A stretch of 60,177 bases of DNA from Clostridia bacterium (GCA_017397105.1 JAFQKF010000024.1:1-60177); one strand, 5' to 3'; shown: positions 7,820 to 17,504, numbered from the stretch's first letter. A program made the numbers and translations. The notes: generated by a model from the letters alone, not told the origin.

Positions 7820-9046
7820 GTGAAAAAAAGAATAAAATCTGTTTTCTGCGCATTCCTTGCTCTTGTAATGCTGGTTTCAGCTATGCCTATATTTGCGACA
7901 GCAGCAGAGTTGGTTGATAGCGCACCGGAAGACAGTTCTTCTATCGGTCAGGCACGGCTTGGAGACAATTCCATTGCTTATGTTGGAGACAGATTTTCGG
8001 ATATTTGTGTTGATTTTGATGTTGAGAAAAGCGGCTATTACTGCATAACAACTCAATTTAATGAAAACGGCAGAGAGATATTCATAGATTCTGTTTGGCT
8101 GGAAGATTCTCGTGTAACAGAGTATGATAGAATATACAGCGATGCCGGCGGAAAGGGAACAGACAAATATATATTTAAAACCGAGCAGGGCGAAGCGCAA
8201 TTTTTAATAGATCCGTATGATGATATAGACGGATATGTAAATTTTAAAATTGAATATATGGGAAGCGAAGTTACCGATATAGGTTTGCTTAACGGAACTG
8301 AAAAGAATAATCTTTTAGAGTGCGATTTTTCTCACGAAGGTGAATACGGAACAAGGTTTACATACGAGTTTTACTGTGATTTTTATATAATGTTTGACAG
8401 TGTAAACAGGTTTGAGTTTGATGATTGCACTTTGAAAGTATATTCTGACAAAAAGTTAGAGGCAGGAGAAAACAATATAGCATTATCTTTTTTTGGATTT
8501 GAAAAAGAAACAACCGTAACTGTGTGTGAACTATCGGATTTAATTGAAAAGGTTGAACTTGAGGGCAAAGAAAAAGGAGCAAGTATAATTTACTATACTG
8601 GTAGGATATATGGAGATTATAAGGGAATAGAAAACACAAATCTTGTTGTCACTTATAGCGACGGCACAAAGGCAACTTTTTCACCCGATGAAAAACTGAC
8701 TGTGACACCCGAAGGAAACAGAAAATACAGATGGTATATCGAAATTGATTACGATATTCTGCTTATTTTTATCGAAACATATTACTTGATTGAAAGAGTC
8801 CCGTGTGAAATAAGGGAAGCAACCCGCGAGGAGAATCTTGAGTACTATAAAGAGAATGTCGGAAATTATATCGAAAGTGCAAAAAGACAAATTTACAGGG
8901 AGTTTGACAGATTGTTTGTTTTTGCCTATACACCGTGGGATTACTATACCGACCTTCGCGATGCGTTAATCGGTGCAGGGGATATTGTTGCTGTTACCGT
9001 CAACATGTTTGTGGAAGATACAATGAAGCTTCTTGCAACACTCTGA
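7820..9046 (+). CDS. secreted protein of unknown function (tandem paralogue 2)
   Basis: A 408-residue paralogue of the preceding gene, starting at a GTG seven bases after AAGGAGG. Signal peptide residues 1 to about 29 (hydrophobic core FLALVMLVSAMPIFA). The mature protein is acidic and beta-rich, with the shared ARLGDNS motif at about residue 45, the VTDIGLLNGTEK motif midway and the C-terminal PWDYYTDLRDALIGAGD segment. A bacterial Ig-like fold repeated twice would fit the strand pattern, but that is inference. Function unknown; probably cell-surface or extracellular. Confidence 0.85.
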   Translation: MKKRIKSVFCAFLALVMLVSAMPIFATAAELVDSAPEDSSSIGQARLGDNSIAYVGDRFSDICVDFDVEKSGYYCITTQFNENGREIFIDSVWLEDSRVTEYDRIYSDAGGKGTDKYIFKTEQGEAQFLIDPYDDIDGYVNFKIEYMGSEVTDIGLLNGTEKNNLLECDFSHEGEYGTRFTYEFYCDFYIMFDSVNRFEFDDCTLKVYSDKKLEAGENNIALSFFGFEKETTVTVCELSDLIEKVELEGKEKGASIIYYTGRIYGDYKGIENTNLVVTYSDGTKATFSPDEKLTVTPEGNRKYRWYIEIDYDILLIFIETYYLIERVPCEIREATREENLEYYKENVGNYIESAKRQIYREFDRLFVFAYTPWDYYTDLRDALIGAGDIVAVTVNMFVEDTMKLLATL

Positions 9047-9066
9047 TTTTTATAAACAAAATTCAA

Positions 9067-9100
9067 TCACGGCATCGGTTACTCGATGCCGTGATTTTTT
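9067..9100 (+). terminator. intrinsic terminator after paralogue 2
   Basis: Perfect 11-base arms TCACGGCATCG / CGATGCCGTGA then TTTTTT. It lies between convergent genes and can serve both strands. Confidence 0.9.
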
Positions 9101-9111
9101 ATAGCAGTATT

Positions 9112-11418
9112 TTATTTGTAAAGAGTCATTTCAAAGGATTTATCCTCAATTATTCTGCTCATCCATTCGCCCTCGATTTTCCAGCCGTTGAGAAGCAAAA
9201 CGGTGCATTCAAGCTCTTCAGGGAAGTCACATTTAAGGTTGATTTTGTCCCCCTCGCGTTTCCATTCCGCGGTGATTCTGCCATAGGGCGAATCAAAGTG
9301 AGCCTTTGCAAAGTCAAGTGTATCAATAAATGCGGGGCGCAGAGTGAATTCACGGTGATTATCGCCGTTGGGATTGTACTTTATACCCGCAACGCTTGTG
9401 ATAAACCAGTTTGAAATATCACCCATAAAGTGATGGTTGAGGGAGTTGATTTTGCGTCCGTGCAGGAAATCCTCGGGCAGTGCAGTAAGACCTTCCTCAA
9501 GGAAATAACCGTATGAGGGCCAATCCCTGCGGCAAATCATTTTATATGCAAGGTCAGCCTTGCCGAAATCTGAAAGCACGTGGAAGAGGCAGCGTGAGCC
9601 GAGCAGACCGAAATCAATATGCTCGTCACTCTCTTTAATTATCTCAAGCAGCACGTCGAATGCGGCGGTCTTTTCGCCCGGTTCAAAAACGTCGTAGAAG
9701 ATAGCCATTGCCTGTGAGGTCTGGCATCTTGTGTCAGCGGTCATTGTGTTGAGGTCAATAAAATATTTCCTTACGCAAGCCTTGATATCCTCATAAAGAC
9801 CCAAAGCAAAATCCTTCTGGAGCTTCATTGAGAGCACGTCGAAAATGAATGCAGCCATCCTGGCAATGCTCATGATTATAACACTGTCGGTGTATTCACG
9901 GGTGGGCTTGAGCCTGCCTGCTACGGGGCACCAGTCGCTCAGACCGAGGGAAACGGTGCCTCTCTTTGTGCGGTTGAGGGAAATGTAGTTGAGGTAACGC
10001 AGGATTGCGGTTGCGTTTTCTTCAAGAATCTGAGTGTTACCCGTGTAAATATAGGTGTAATAGGGCAGATAGGTGAGCACGGCATCCCATGCAGGGCCGT
10101 TACCCCATTCGTAGCCCCAGGTGCCTGTGGGGATTATTCCGGGCAGCTGACCGCTTTCAAGCATAGCGGCCCTTATATTCCTGAGCCATTCGATATAGCT
10201 CTTTTCGGGTGTGAAGTTGAGAAGCATCTGCTCTGCGGATACAGCAGCATCGCCCGTCCAGCCGTTTTTCTCTCTGTGAGGGCAATCGGTGGGAAAGTAG
10301 AAGAAGTTGGAAAGGTCGGAAATTCTGACCATTTCCTGCAGAGTGTTGGCTGTTTCGTCGGAGCATTCAAACGAGCCTCTTTCTCTCAAATCGGAGTTGC
10401 ATACAACGTAGGTGAGCAAATCTTCCGTTGCCTGACCCTCTTCAAGACCTATTACTGCGCAGTAACGGAAGCCGTGATAGGTGAAAACGGGGGTGAAGAT
10501 TTCTTCCTCGCCGCCCTTGCAGATGTAAACGTCTCTCTGAGCGTAGCCGTCGGGATAAAAATCGATGTTTGCATAGTAGACCTTGCCGTCATCGTCAATA
10601 TGCTCCGCAAACTGAAGCTCGATTTTCTGCCCTGCCTTGCCGTTGATTTTAAGGCGGCAATATCCCGTCTTATTTACGCCGAAGTCATAAAGAACACACT
10701 TTGTTTCATCGGGAAGCTCCTGAGGCACGATGTCCTTTACCTGATGGGAGGGATAGAAAGGCGCAAGCTCGGCCTCACGGATTGAAACGGGGGCAATTTC
10801 TTCGCCTGTTTCAACAACGGGGTCAGCTTCGCAGAGCCTGAATTCTCCTCTGGGCTTTTCGCAGATTACGGAATCCTGCCACGTGCTGTCGTCAAAATCG
10901 GGAAGAAGCCAGCCGTCGATTTCTTTTCTTGCATCATAGCGTACGCCTGAGCGCAAATCGTCAAAGTAAAGGGGCGAGCGAGCAGTCTTAACGCTTTCGT
11001 CAGCTTCAATGCTGAAAGCTTCGCCGTTTACGGTGTATTCAATGCAAAAAGCAAGCCTTGGCGCACCTCTGAAACGGGCCTTTTCAAAATCCCACACAGC
11101 ACCGCCGGGAGCATTCTGCATACCGTTGCCAAGCTGAAAAGCTACGGTGTTTTTGCCTGCTGTGAGAAGCTCTGCAATATCGTAATTATCAAAATAAACT
11201 ATATGGTCGGGGTTTGAAATATAGGGGGCGATAAGACCCTTGGTGATTTCCGTGCCGTTTATCCAGATGCGGTAAAAACCGAGGCCGCTTACAGTGATTT
11301 CACATTTTTCCGGTGTACTTTCAAAAGTGATGTTTTTCCTGAAATACGGAGCGGCTACGAATTTTTCGTAGGAAGTGTATTCGGATGAAGCATAAATAAA
11401 TGCTGATGAAAATTTCAT
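9112..11418 (-). CDS. alpha-L-rhamnosidase, GH78 family
   Basis: A 768-residue glycoside hydrolase releasing terminal alpha-L-rhamnose. The N-terminal half holds the beta-sandwich carbohydrate-binding domains (GLGFYRIWINGTEITKG near residues 45-60). The (alpha/alpha)6 barrel starts near 350 with the GH78 signature TDCPHREKNGWTGD near 377-390, which supplies the acidic residues of the active site; GLTALPEDF near 640 would hold the catalytic base, and LNHHFMGDISNWF follows. No signal peptide, so it likely acts in the cytoplasm on imported rhamnosides. The ATG follows AGGAGG. It is a single-gene unit; the second GH78 at 17621 is only distantly similar. Confidence 0.92.
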   Translation of the reverse strand: MKFSSAFIYASSEYTSYEKFVAAPYFRKNITFESTPEKCEITVSGLGFYRIWINGTEITKGLIAPYISNPDHIVYFDNYDIAELLTAGKNTVAFQLGNGMQNAPGGAVWDFEKARFRGAPRLAFCIEYTVNGEAFSIEADESVKTARSPLYFDDLRSGVRYDARKEIDGWLLPDFDDSTWQDSVICEKPRGEFRLCEADPVVETGEEIAPVSIREAELAPFYPSHQVKDIVPQELPDETKCVLYDFGVNKTGYCRLKINGKAGQKIELQFAEHIDDDGKVYYANIDFYPDGYAQRDVYICKGGEEEIFTPVFTYHGFRYCAVIGLEEGQATEDLLTYVVCNSDLRERGSFECSDETANTLQEMVRISDLSNFFYFPTDCPHREKNGWTGDAAVSAEQMLLNFTPEKSYIEWLRNIRAAMLESGQLPGIIPTGTWGYEWGNGPAWDAVLTYLPYYTYIYTGNTQILEENATAILRYLNYISLNRTKRGTVSLGLSDWCPVAGRLKPTREYTDSVIIMSIARMAAFIFDVLSMKLQKDFALGLYEDIKACVRKYFIDLNTMTADTRCQTSQAMAIFYDVFEPGEKTAAFDVLLEIIKESDEHIDFGLLGSRCLFHVLSDFGKADLAYKMICRRDWPSYGYFLEEGLTALPEDFLHGRKINSLNHHFMGDISNWFITSVAGIKYNPNGDNHREFTLRPAFIDTLDFAKAHFDSPYGRITAEWKREGDKINLKCDFPEELECTVLLLNGWKIEGEWMSRIIEDKSFEMTLYK

Positions 11419-11445
11419 GGTAAATCCTCCTGTGCGTTTTAAATA

Positions 11446-11474
11446 ATCCTATCACTTTTTTGAGCTTAAGGCAA
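11446..11474 (-). promoter_or_regulatory. sigma-A promoter of the first rhamnosidase
   Basis: Minus strand: -35 TTGCCT (11469-11474), 17-base spacer, -10 TAGGAT (11446-11451). Confidence 0.6.
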
Positions 11475-11514
11475 CCTTTGACGGGCAGATTTTTTAAAGT
11501 AAAACGGCTTTTTG

Positions 11515-11543
11515 TTGACTTTTTTTTACAGCAGTGTTATCGT
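11515..11543 (+). promoter_or_regulatory. sigma-A promoter of the secreted esterase operon
   Basis: TTGACT (11515-11520), 17-base spacer, TATCGT (11538-11543). Confidence 0.65.
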
Positions 11544-11576
11544 AATACTACAATAAAGAAATAAGGAGAAGAGAAA

Positions 11577-12641
11577 ATGAAAAAACTGTTTTGCATTGCA
11601 CTGGCTGTTCTTATGCTTTTGTCAAGTGTATCCGTTATGGCAGGTGCCGTAAAGATTGAGGACGGTCTTGATGCGCTTAAGGCTCAGTTTACGGCAGGCG
11701 AAGGTCCCAAGGCAGGAGAGTACAGTGTAGATTACAGGTATTATTCCCCCGTTAAAGGTTCGGAAAGTAAAAAATACCCTCTCGTTATCTGGCTTCACGG
11801 CATGGGTGACGGAAGCGAAGAGGGCGCTCAGGTGGCAAAAAGTGAGATAGCTTACTGGGCAAGCGAAGAATTTCAGGCACGCTTTGAGCCTGCAGGCGGA
11901 GCGTTTATTTTTGCGCCCCGTTCAAGAGAGGAGAATTCCGTATTCTGGGGTGACAAGATGCTTGAGCCTCTCATGGCTGCGGTTAACGATTTTATATCAA
12001 AGAACAGTGCAAATATTGACGTTACAAGGATTTACATGGGCGGTTACTCAATGGGCGGAAAAATGACCCTTGAAACAGCCGTTGCATTCCCTGAAATGTT
12101 TGCGGCAATCTTCCCGATTTGTCCTGCGTGGGTGCCTGATGAAAGCACCGCGGCGCTTATTGCCGATATTCCCGTATGGATTACTTCAAGCACAAGAGAT
12201 CCTCTGGTGAATTATCATTTTGCCGTTACCCCTGCGTGGAACAATATAGTAAAAACAAATGAACGTCTTGAGGATTGCAGATTCTCAACTCTTACCAAGG
12301 TCTGCTATGCAAACGGTAAAAAGACTCCCAGCAGCCACCACGCATGGTTTGCGGTAAATTATGATATGTTTACCGTTGATAACGGCGCATATCACTATAT
12401 GAACACCGTAAACGGCGCAGGTGAAGAGGTGACTCTTTCTTATCCCGACGGAATGATTTCATGGCTTTCTCAGTTTACTTCGGATTATGACGGCACACCG
12501 TGCACCGGCATGGGCAATATAAACGGCGAAATTGATACGGGTACACTCTTTACCTTTGAGCCTGTATGGGATTTCTTCAGAAGTATTTTTGACAAGATAT
12601 TCTCTGCTTTCGGTTTAGATATTTTCAAGGTGAAAAAATGA
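11577..12641 (+). CDS. secreted alpha/beta-hydrolase, esterase/peptidase type
   Basis: A 354-residue exported hydrolase. Signal peptide residues 1 to about 24 (MKKLFCIALAVLMLLSSVSV..AGA). The fold markers are YPLVIWLHGMGDGS (oxyanion region, about 62-75), the nucleophile elbow GGYSMGG with Ser near 156, an Asp candidate in TSSTRDPLV near 207 and a His in SSHHAWF near 253. This resembles the feruloyl esterase / PHB depolymerase-like group often found with polysaccharide-degrading genes. The C-terminus is an aromatic amphipathic segment (WDFFRSIFDKIFSAFG). ATG after AAGGAG. Overlaps the downstream transporter by four bases, so the two are translationally coupled. Substrate unknown. Confidence 0.87.
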   Translation: MKKLFCIALAVLMLLSSVSVMAGAVKIEDGLDALKAQFTAGEGPKAGEYSVDYRYYSPVKGSESKKYPLVIWLHGMGDGSEEGAQVAKSEIAYWASEEFQARFEPAGGAFIFAPRSREENSVFWGDKMLEPLMAAVNDFISKNSANIDVTRIYMGGYSMGGKMTLETAVAFPEMFAAIFPICPAWVPDESTAALIADIPVWITSSTRDPLVNYHFAVTPAWNNIVKTNERLEDCRFSTLTKVCYANGKKTPSSHHAWFAVNYDMFTVDNGAYHYMNTVNGAGEEVTLSYPDGMISWLSQFTSDYDGTPCTGMGNINGEIDTGTLFTFEPVWDFFRSIFDKIFSAFGLDIFKVKK

Positions 12642-13534
12642 AAAAATATTCCTACGCATTTGTACTTGCAAGCGGAATCCTCTGGGGAATGATTGGCGTT
12701 TTTGTAAACAATCTGCTCGCTTCAGGATTTACAAGAATGCAGATAACGGTTATCCGCATGGCGGTTGCCACGGCAGTCCTCGGCATATATATGCTTTTGC
12801 GCGAGAAAAAGGATTTTAAAATCAGACTTCGAGATTTGTGGTGCTTTCTCGGCACGGGGCTTGCAAGTATACTCCTTCTCAACGTTACGTATTTTTATTC
12901 TATTGAACAAAACGGGATGTCCGTGGCGGCTGTGTTGCTTTACACTTCTCCCGTATTTGTAATGCTGATGTCAGCCGTACTGTTCAAAGAAAAGCTTACC
13001 GCAAAAAAGATTGCGGTGTTGCCGCTCGTGATTGCAGGCTGTGTGCTTGTTACCGGGCTTGCGGAGAGTTTTTCGGGCGCAACGGTTAATACCGTCGGTA
13101 TTCTTATGGGTATCGCTTCGGGATTTGCCTATGCGCTTTACAGCATTTTCGGCAGATATGCGCTTGATAAAGGCTATTCATGCTATACTATTTCCTTTTA
13201 TTCATTTGCCTTTTCTGCGGCGGCCGCAATTCCTTTTTCAGGTTTTTCGGCAAATCTCCATTTATTTGCGGATGCAAAGAATATTCTGTTTTCTCTCGGG
13301 CTCGGGATTATCAGCTGTGTGCTTCCTTACATTTTTTATACCAAAGGTCTTGAGGGCACGGAAAACAGCAAGGCGGCGGTTATCGCAACCGTTGAGCCTG
13401 TAACGGCGGCAGTTGTCGGAATTCTTCTTTTTAAAGAGAGTATTACGGCGGCTAAGCTTGCGGGCATGGTTTTAATTCTTCTGGGAATAGTGATGCTGAA
13501 TATCAATTTTTCCAAAAAATCCAAACAGATATGA
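12638..13534 (+). CDS. EamA/DMT-family transporter
   Basis: A 298-residue integral membrane protein with ten predicted transmembrane helices in two EamA repeats. It opens SYAFVLASGILWGMIGVF and has the second-repeat signature ATVEPVTAAVVGILLFKES near the end. The drug/metabolite transporter superfamily usually exports amino acids, nucleosides or other metabolites; the substrate cannot be read from the sequence. Its ATG overlaps the stop of the esterase (ATGA). Ends just before a strong hairpin. Confidence 0.9.
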   Translation: MKKYSYAFVLASGILWGMIGVFVNNLLASGFTRMQITVIRMAVATAVLGIYMLLREKKDFKIRLRDLWCFLGTGLASILLLNVTYFYSIEQNGMSVAAVLLYTSPVFVMLMSAVLFKEKLTAKKIAVLPLVIAGCVLVTGLAESFSGATVNTVGILMGIASGFAYALYSIFGRYALDKGYSCYTISFYSFAFSAAAAIPFSGFSANLHLFADAKNILFSLGLGIISCVLPYIFYTKGLEGTENSKAAVIATVEPVTAAVVGILLFKESITAAKLAGMVLILLGIVMLNINFSKKSKQI

Positions 13535-13539
13535 AAAAT

Positions 13540-13570
13540 CCCCTTGATGTACTTACTGCACATCAAGGGG
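13540..13570 (-). terminator. intrinsic terminator between convergent genes
   Basis: Perfect 11-base arms CCCCTTGATGT / ACATCAAGGGG. The T-run (ATTTTTC) is on the minus strand, so it mainly ends the phosphoesterase transcript. Confidence 0.85.
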
Positions 13571-13585
13571 AAATTTGTTGTTTGT

Positions 13586-14566
13586 TTAAGCAACGGTTGT
13601 AGCTGCTACGGGGATTTTGATGTCATAATCAGGCAGCCAGGTTCCCTTTGCAAAGTCTCTTGCTCTGAAGATGATTTCATCATCATAAACCTCAACCATG
13701 TAGCCGATGCCTGCATCGTTGTAAGAACCGTCCTTATTCTCAATGCAGAGAGAGGGGAGGTTTACAAGATGAGCCTTGCCCTTGGTTTCGTATGTGTACT
13801 CGCCGAGACCGGTATGAAGATGACCGGTAATGAACACAACGTTATCATACTTGGTGATGATTGCTTCAACAGCGTCGCTCTGGTCGCCGATGTGTCCTGC
13901 ACCTTCATTATTGCCGCTGCCCCAGGTAGTGGGAAGACCGTGTGTAAGTTTAAGAGGCTGATGAGTAATAACGAATACAGGTTTGCCGTTTTCGCCTGCG
14001 ATTTCATTCTCAAGCCATTCAAGTTTAGCATCGGTAAAGTAAGCTTCTTCAAAAGTTGCTTTGTCAGAACCGAGAACGATGAATTTATATCCGTTGATAA
14101 CTTCGGAAAAGCTGAGATTTTTCATAGATTCATCTTCGTTAAGGGCGTTTGCGAATGAGGTGAAGCGATTAACACACTGTGAATAGCTTCTGAGTCTTAT
14201 GTCGTGATTGCCTGATGCGCAGATGTAACGGGCATCAAGACCTGAAAGCTCGTCGTAAACAAGCTGATATTCTTCAGCAAGGCCGTTTTCAGCAATGTCG
14301 CCTGCAAGAAGAACTGCATCAATGTCGCACTCGCTTGCGTGCAAGTCATCGCTTGCAGCCTGGAGAACGGGGTATCTGCCAAACATATAGTTTGAAATCT
14401 GAGGGTCGGCAAGAGCAGCAAAAACAACGTTAGCGCCGTCACGGCTGGTATTGATGGGGTTTTCGGTTGAGGGTGCTGTGTATCCGCCTGAGGTTGAATA
14501 GATAATGGAAATGATAAATGCGAACAGACGGAAGAAGAATTGTTGAACAGCTGTGGTAAGAAGCAA
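13586..14566 (-). CDS. exported calcineurin-like metallophosphoesterase
   Basis: A 326-residue phosphoesterase with an N-terminal hydrophobic export or anchor segment (FFFRLFAFIISIIYS). Metal-binding motifs in order: ALADPQIS (D-x-Q in place of the common D-x-H), LLAGDIAENG, ASGNHDIR, VITHQPLK and FITGHLHTG. These bind two metal ions for phosphate-ester hydrolysis outside the membrane; the substrate is unknown. The start is TTG at 14564-14566, eight bases after AGGAGG; no upstream ATG is available. It lies 58 bases after the acyl-CoA synthetase on the same strand, probably in one transcript. Confidence 0.88.
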   Translation of the reverse strand: MLLTTAVQQFFFRLFAFIISIIYSTSGGYTAPSTENPINTSRDGANVVFAALADPQISNYMFGRYPVLQAASDDLHASECDIDAVLLAGDIAENGLAEEYQLVYDELSGLDARYICASGNHDIRLRSYSQCVNRFTSFANALNEDESMKNLSFSEVINGYKFIVLGSDKATFEEAYFTDAKLEWLENEIAGENGKPVFVITHQPLKLTHGLPTTWGSGNNEGAGHIGDQSDAVEAIITKYDNVVFITGHLHTGLGEYTYETKGKAHLVNLPSLCIENKDGSYNDAGIGYMVEVYDDEIIFRARDFAKGTWLPDYDIKIPVAATTVA

Positions 14567-14624
14567 TGCGAGGACCTCCTTAAAAAATTTTTTAATGATT
14601 TTAAATAAACTGCCTTAAGCAGAA

Positions 14625-16280
14625 TTATTTCGTATTCTGACCGAAACGCTTGATTTTCTGAGTGGTTGTTTTTTCAAGCGCGGCGGAAAGTACTTCAAAC
14701 GCTTTTATGTTTTTGTACTTGGGGATTTTTTTGTTTACGCTTTTAACGGTATCCTGAATGGCGGAGCGGACTTCGTCATCGTTGGGATGGCGGCCGAATT
14801 TTTCCTTAAGATAATCAATGTTCGGGAAGATTTTGGCCTTAACGTTGGTGGTGCCGTTGTCTTCAAAGCCGTAAACAAGAACTTCGCTGATTTCGGGGAA
14901 CTTTGAAAGTCTTGTTTCAAGCTCCTCGGGGTAGATGTTTTTGCCGTTCTCGGTAACTATAACGTTCTTGATTCTGCCCTTGATGAAAAGGTCACCGTTT
15001 TCATCAAATTTGCCGAGGTCGCCGGTGTGGAACCAACCGTCCTTGAGCACGGCGGCAGTGGATTCCTCGTCGTTGTAGTAGCCGAGCATGATGTTTTCGC
15101 CCTTTGCGATGATTTCACCTACGCCCTCATCGTTGGGATTTTCAATCTTAAGCTCAACGTCGGGAATAGCAACGCCCGTTGAACGGGGATTGAAATGGAA
15201 ATCGTTATTGGCGGCAAGAAGGGGAGAGCACTCGGTAAGTCCGTAGCCCTGAAGCGTTCTGATTCCCAGCGCCATAAAATCTTCAACAAGAGTGCAGTCA
15301 AGGTCTGCCGCACCAACAATGAAAAGGCGGATTTTGCCGCCGAGGGATTTCATTACCTTACCGCAGATGACCTTGCGGATGAGGAACGGAGTTTTCTCAA
15401 GAGCTTCACTCAGCGAGTAATTCTCAAAATTGCTGCGGTATTTTTCGGGGCAATCCTTTATAATTGCGGCCTTGATTCTTTTGTTGAGTACCTTGAGCAA
15501 TGCAGGCACAACAACGAGTGCCGTGGGAGAATATTCGGTAAGATTCTTTGCAACCTTCGTAACACCTTCGCAGTATGAAATGCAGCAGCCTTTGGACAAA
15601 ACAAGCAGGCAGTCAAGCGTGCATTCATAGGTGTGGTGAAGGGGGAGAATGGAAAGAACGGAATCATCGGGCTTTATTTTTACCATTTTCAAGGTAGAGT
15701 GGATGTTTGCGCAGACGTTGCTTTGTGAAAGGCATACGCCTTTTGAGTTGCCTGTTGTGCCAGAGGTGAAAATGAGAATGCTCATTGCCTTGGGGTCGAT
15801 GGGTAACGTGTCAACAACGGAATAATCAGCGCCGGACATACTTTTGCAAATACTTTCAAGGTCGGCAAAGTCAATGTATTCCATTTTTCTTTTAACTACG
15901 GGTTTCAGGGCACTGATTCTTGAAGAATCGGTGCAAATAACACTGCTATAGGAAGAATCCAGAAAATCGTTTACGTCATCTGCGCCGAGTTCTTTATCAA
16001 TAGGAACGGCAACGCCGACGGTTGCGGCGCCGAGATAGCTGAGAACCCATTCAAAGCAGTTGCTGCCGGAAACGGCGATTCTTTTGCCGCCGAAGCCGTT
16101 TTTAAGAAGGTAAGCACAAAAGCGGTAATAATAATCCCTGAGTTGCGTGTAGGTAATTTCCCTGTATTTTCCTTCGGATATTTTCAGCTTAAAAGCGATT
16201 CTCTTCGGATAGAGGTTTGCGGAGTTGTTAATGAGGTCTCTGTAGTCGCGCAGTCTTTTTTCGTTATAATATTGCGGCAT
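14625..16280 (-). CDS. AMP-forming acyl-CoA synthetase (long-chain fatty acid-CoA ligase type)
   Basis: A 551-residue adenylate-forming enzyme. The ATP-binding P-loop is LIFTSGTTGNSKGVCLSQ near 165-182; then GAADLDCTLVEDFMALGIR, LQGYGLTECSPL, GWFHTGDLGKFDENG and the hinge KGRIKNVIVTENGKNIYP. It activates a fatty or other carboxylic acid to acyl-AMP and then acyl-CoA in the cytoplasm. The C-terminal Lys-containing segment TTTQKIKR supports an active enzyme. ATG after GGAGGATG. It has its own promoter and lies between two exported phosphoesterases of the same family, an arrangement that hints at lipid handling. Confidence 0.9.
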   Translation of the reverse strand: MPQYYNEKRLRDYRDLINNSANLYPKRIAFKLKISEGKYREITYTQLRDYYYRFCAYLLKNGFGGKRIAVSGSNCFEWVLSYLGAATVGVAVPIDKELGADDVNDFLDSSYSSVICTDSSRISALKPVVKRKMEYIDFADLESICKSMSGADYSVVDTLPIDPKAMSILIFTSGTTGNSKGVCLSQSNVCANIHSTLKMVKIKPDDSVLSILPLHHTYECTLDCLLVLSKGCCISYCEGVTKVAKNLTEYSPTALVVVPALLKVLNKRIKAAIIKDCPEKYRSNFENYSLSEALEKTPFLIRKVICGKVMKSLGGKIRLFIVGAADLDCTLVEDFMALGIRTLQGYGLTECSPLLAANNDFHFNPRSTGVAIPDVELKIENPNDEGVGEIIAKGENIMLGYYNDEESTAAVLKDGWFHTGDLGKFDENGDLFIKGRIKNVIVTENGKNIYPEELETRLSKFPEISEVLVYGFEDNGTTNVKAKIFPNIDYLKEKFGRHPNDDEVRSAIQDTVKSVNKKIPKYKNIKAFEVLSAALEKTTTQKIKRFGQNTK

Positions 16281-16338
16281 GCGTCATCCTCCGAAAAATT
16301 ATATTAAGCATTTTAATATTACAAACATAAACACAAAT

Positions 16339-16367
16339 ACTATAACATTATTAATATGATTTTTCAA
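16339..16367 (-). promoter_or_regulatory. sigma-A promoter of the acyl-CoA synthetase
   Basis: Minus strand: TTGAAA (16362-16367), 17-base spacer, TATAGT (16339-16344). Confidence 0.7.
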
Positions 16368-16468
16368 TTAAAAATGGAAACTTTGTAGGATTTAGAAAAA
16401 AAGTAGCTGAAAACGCACGGTTTTTAGTTGATTTTTTTGCGGTGTTATAAAGGGTCTGCAAATAAAAA

Positions 16469-16496
16469 CTCCCGATTCCGTTTGAGAAATCGGGAG
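16469..16496 (-). terminator. intrinsic terminator of the second phosphoesterase
   Basis: Arms CTCCCGATT / AATCGGGAG; on the minus strand followed by TTTTTATTT. Confidence 0.88.
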
Positions 16497-16505
16497 AATT
16501 TTTGG

Positions 16506-17462
16506 TCATACAAGAGGAACGCTGAATTCGTGGAATGCATACCATCTTGAAACAAGGAATCTTCTTGCACGAAGCACAACCTCATCCTCGTAAACCTCGA
16601 GGTGGAAGCCCATGCCGTTCCAGGGGATGCCGTAGCGGTTTACAAGCAGATATGTGGGCAGATTGATGTAGGTTACGCCGTTTCTTGTTTCAACGCAACT
16701 GAAGCCGAATGCGTTCTGAACGAGGGCGCCGTTGATGCCCGTATGAACGTGACCGCTGATAAAGAAAACGTTGTTGTATTTTTCCATAATATCAACTATG
16801 GGTTGGCTGTATTCTTCAAGGGAGCCTTCTTCCCATACCTGCATCTGGCCGTTAACACCTTCAACGGGGATGTGGCAAACTACGAATGCAGGCTTACCTT
16901 CGGCGGTAGCTCTTGCAAGCTCAGTGTCAAGGAATTGGAGCTGGTCCTCGTAAATGTCATAATGGTCCCAGTTGTCATCACCCTGGTCGCCGAGAACGAT
17001 GAAGGTGTAGCCTTTTACGTCAAGGCTGTAATAAATATTCTCATTCTCAGAGCCGGTGTAATCGTTGTAATGCTTTATGTTCCATTCGCGTGCTTCAGCG
17101 TTTGTGAAGCCTTCAACGTGACCGATATCGTGGTTGCCGTGAGCGATTACCCAGCTGTCTGCAGGGCTGTGCTCCTTGAGAATTTCATAGAAAGCGATGA
17201 GAGATTCTTCATCTGCGTAGTTTGTAAGGTCACCTGCAACTATAACTGCATCAAGGGGAGTATCGCATCTTTTCATGTCTTCTAATCCCGCTGCGAGCAT
17301 TTCCTGACCGCAGGGGAGAGATGCATCAATGTGAACGTCGGAAATCATTGCTGCGTTGAGGAGAAGCTCATCCTCGTTTTTGGGTGAATAATCAACAAAG
17401 GGAATAAGCGTGTAAATGAGGGACATCAGAAAAGCAAGCACCTGAGTAAAAGCAGAAGTCAT
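16506..17462 (-). CDS. exported calcineurin-like metallophosphoesterase
   Basis: A 318-residue phosphoesterase, paralogous to the 13586 gene. An N-terminal hydrophobic segment (FTQVLAFLMSLIYTLIPFV) serves as signal or anchor. Full metal-site set: AMISDVHID (D-x-H), IVAGDLTNYADE, AHGNHDIGH, VVCHIPVEG and FISGHVHTG. It should be an extracytoplasmic dinuclear-metal phosphoesterase; substrate unknown. ATG after GAAAGGAATTA. Both ends are defined by a promoter and a terminator, so it is a single-gene unit. Confidence 0.88.
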   Translation of the reverse strand: MTSAFTQVLAFLMSLIYTLIPFVDYSPKNEDELLLNAAMISDVHIDASLPCGQEMLAAGLEDMKRCDTPLDAVIVAGDLTNYADEESLIAFYEILKEHSPADSWVIAHGNHDIGHVEGFTNAEAREWNIKHYNDYTGSENENIYYSLDVKGYTFIVLGDQGDDNWDHYDIYEDQLQFLDTELARATAEGKPAFVVCHIPVEGVNGQMQVWEEGSLEEYSQPIVDIMEKYNNVFFISGHVHTGINGALVQNAFGFSCVETRNGVTYINLPTYLLVNRYGIPWNGMGFHLEVYEDEVVLRARRFLVSRWYAFHEFSVPLV

Positions 17463-17504
17463 GGCATTAATTCCTTTCTTTTATTGTCATGTTGTAATAT
17501 TAAA

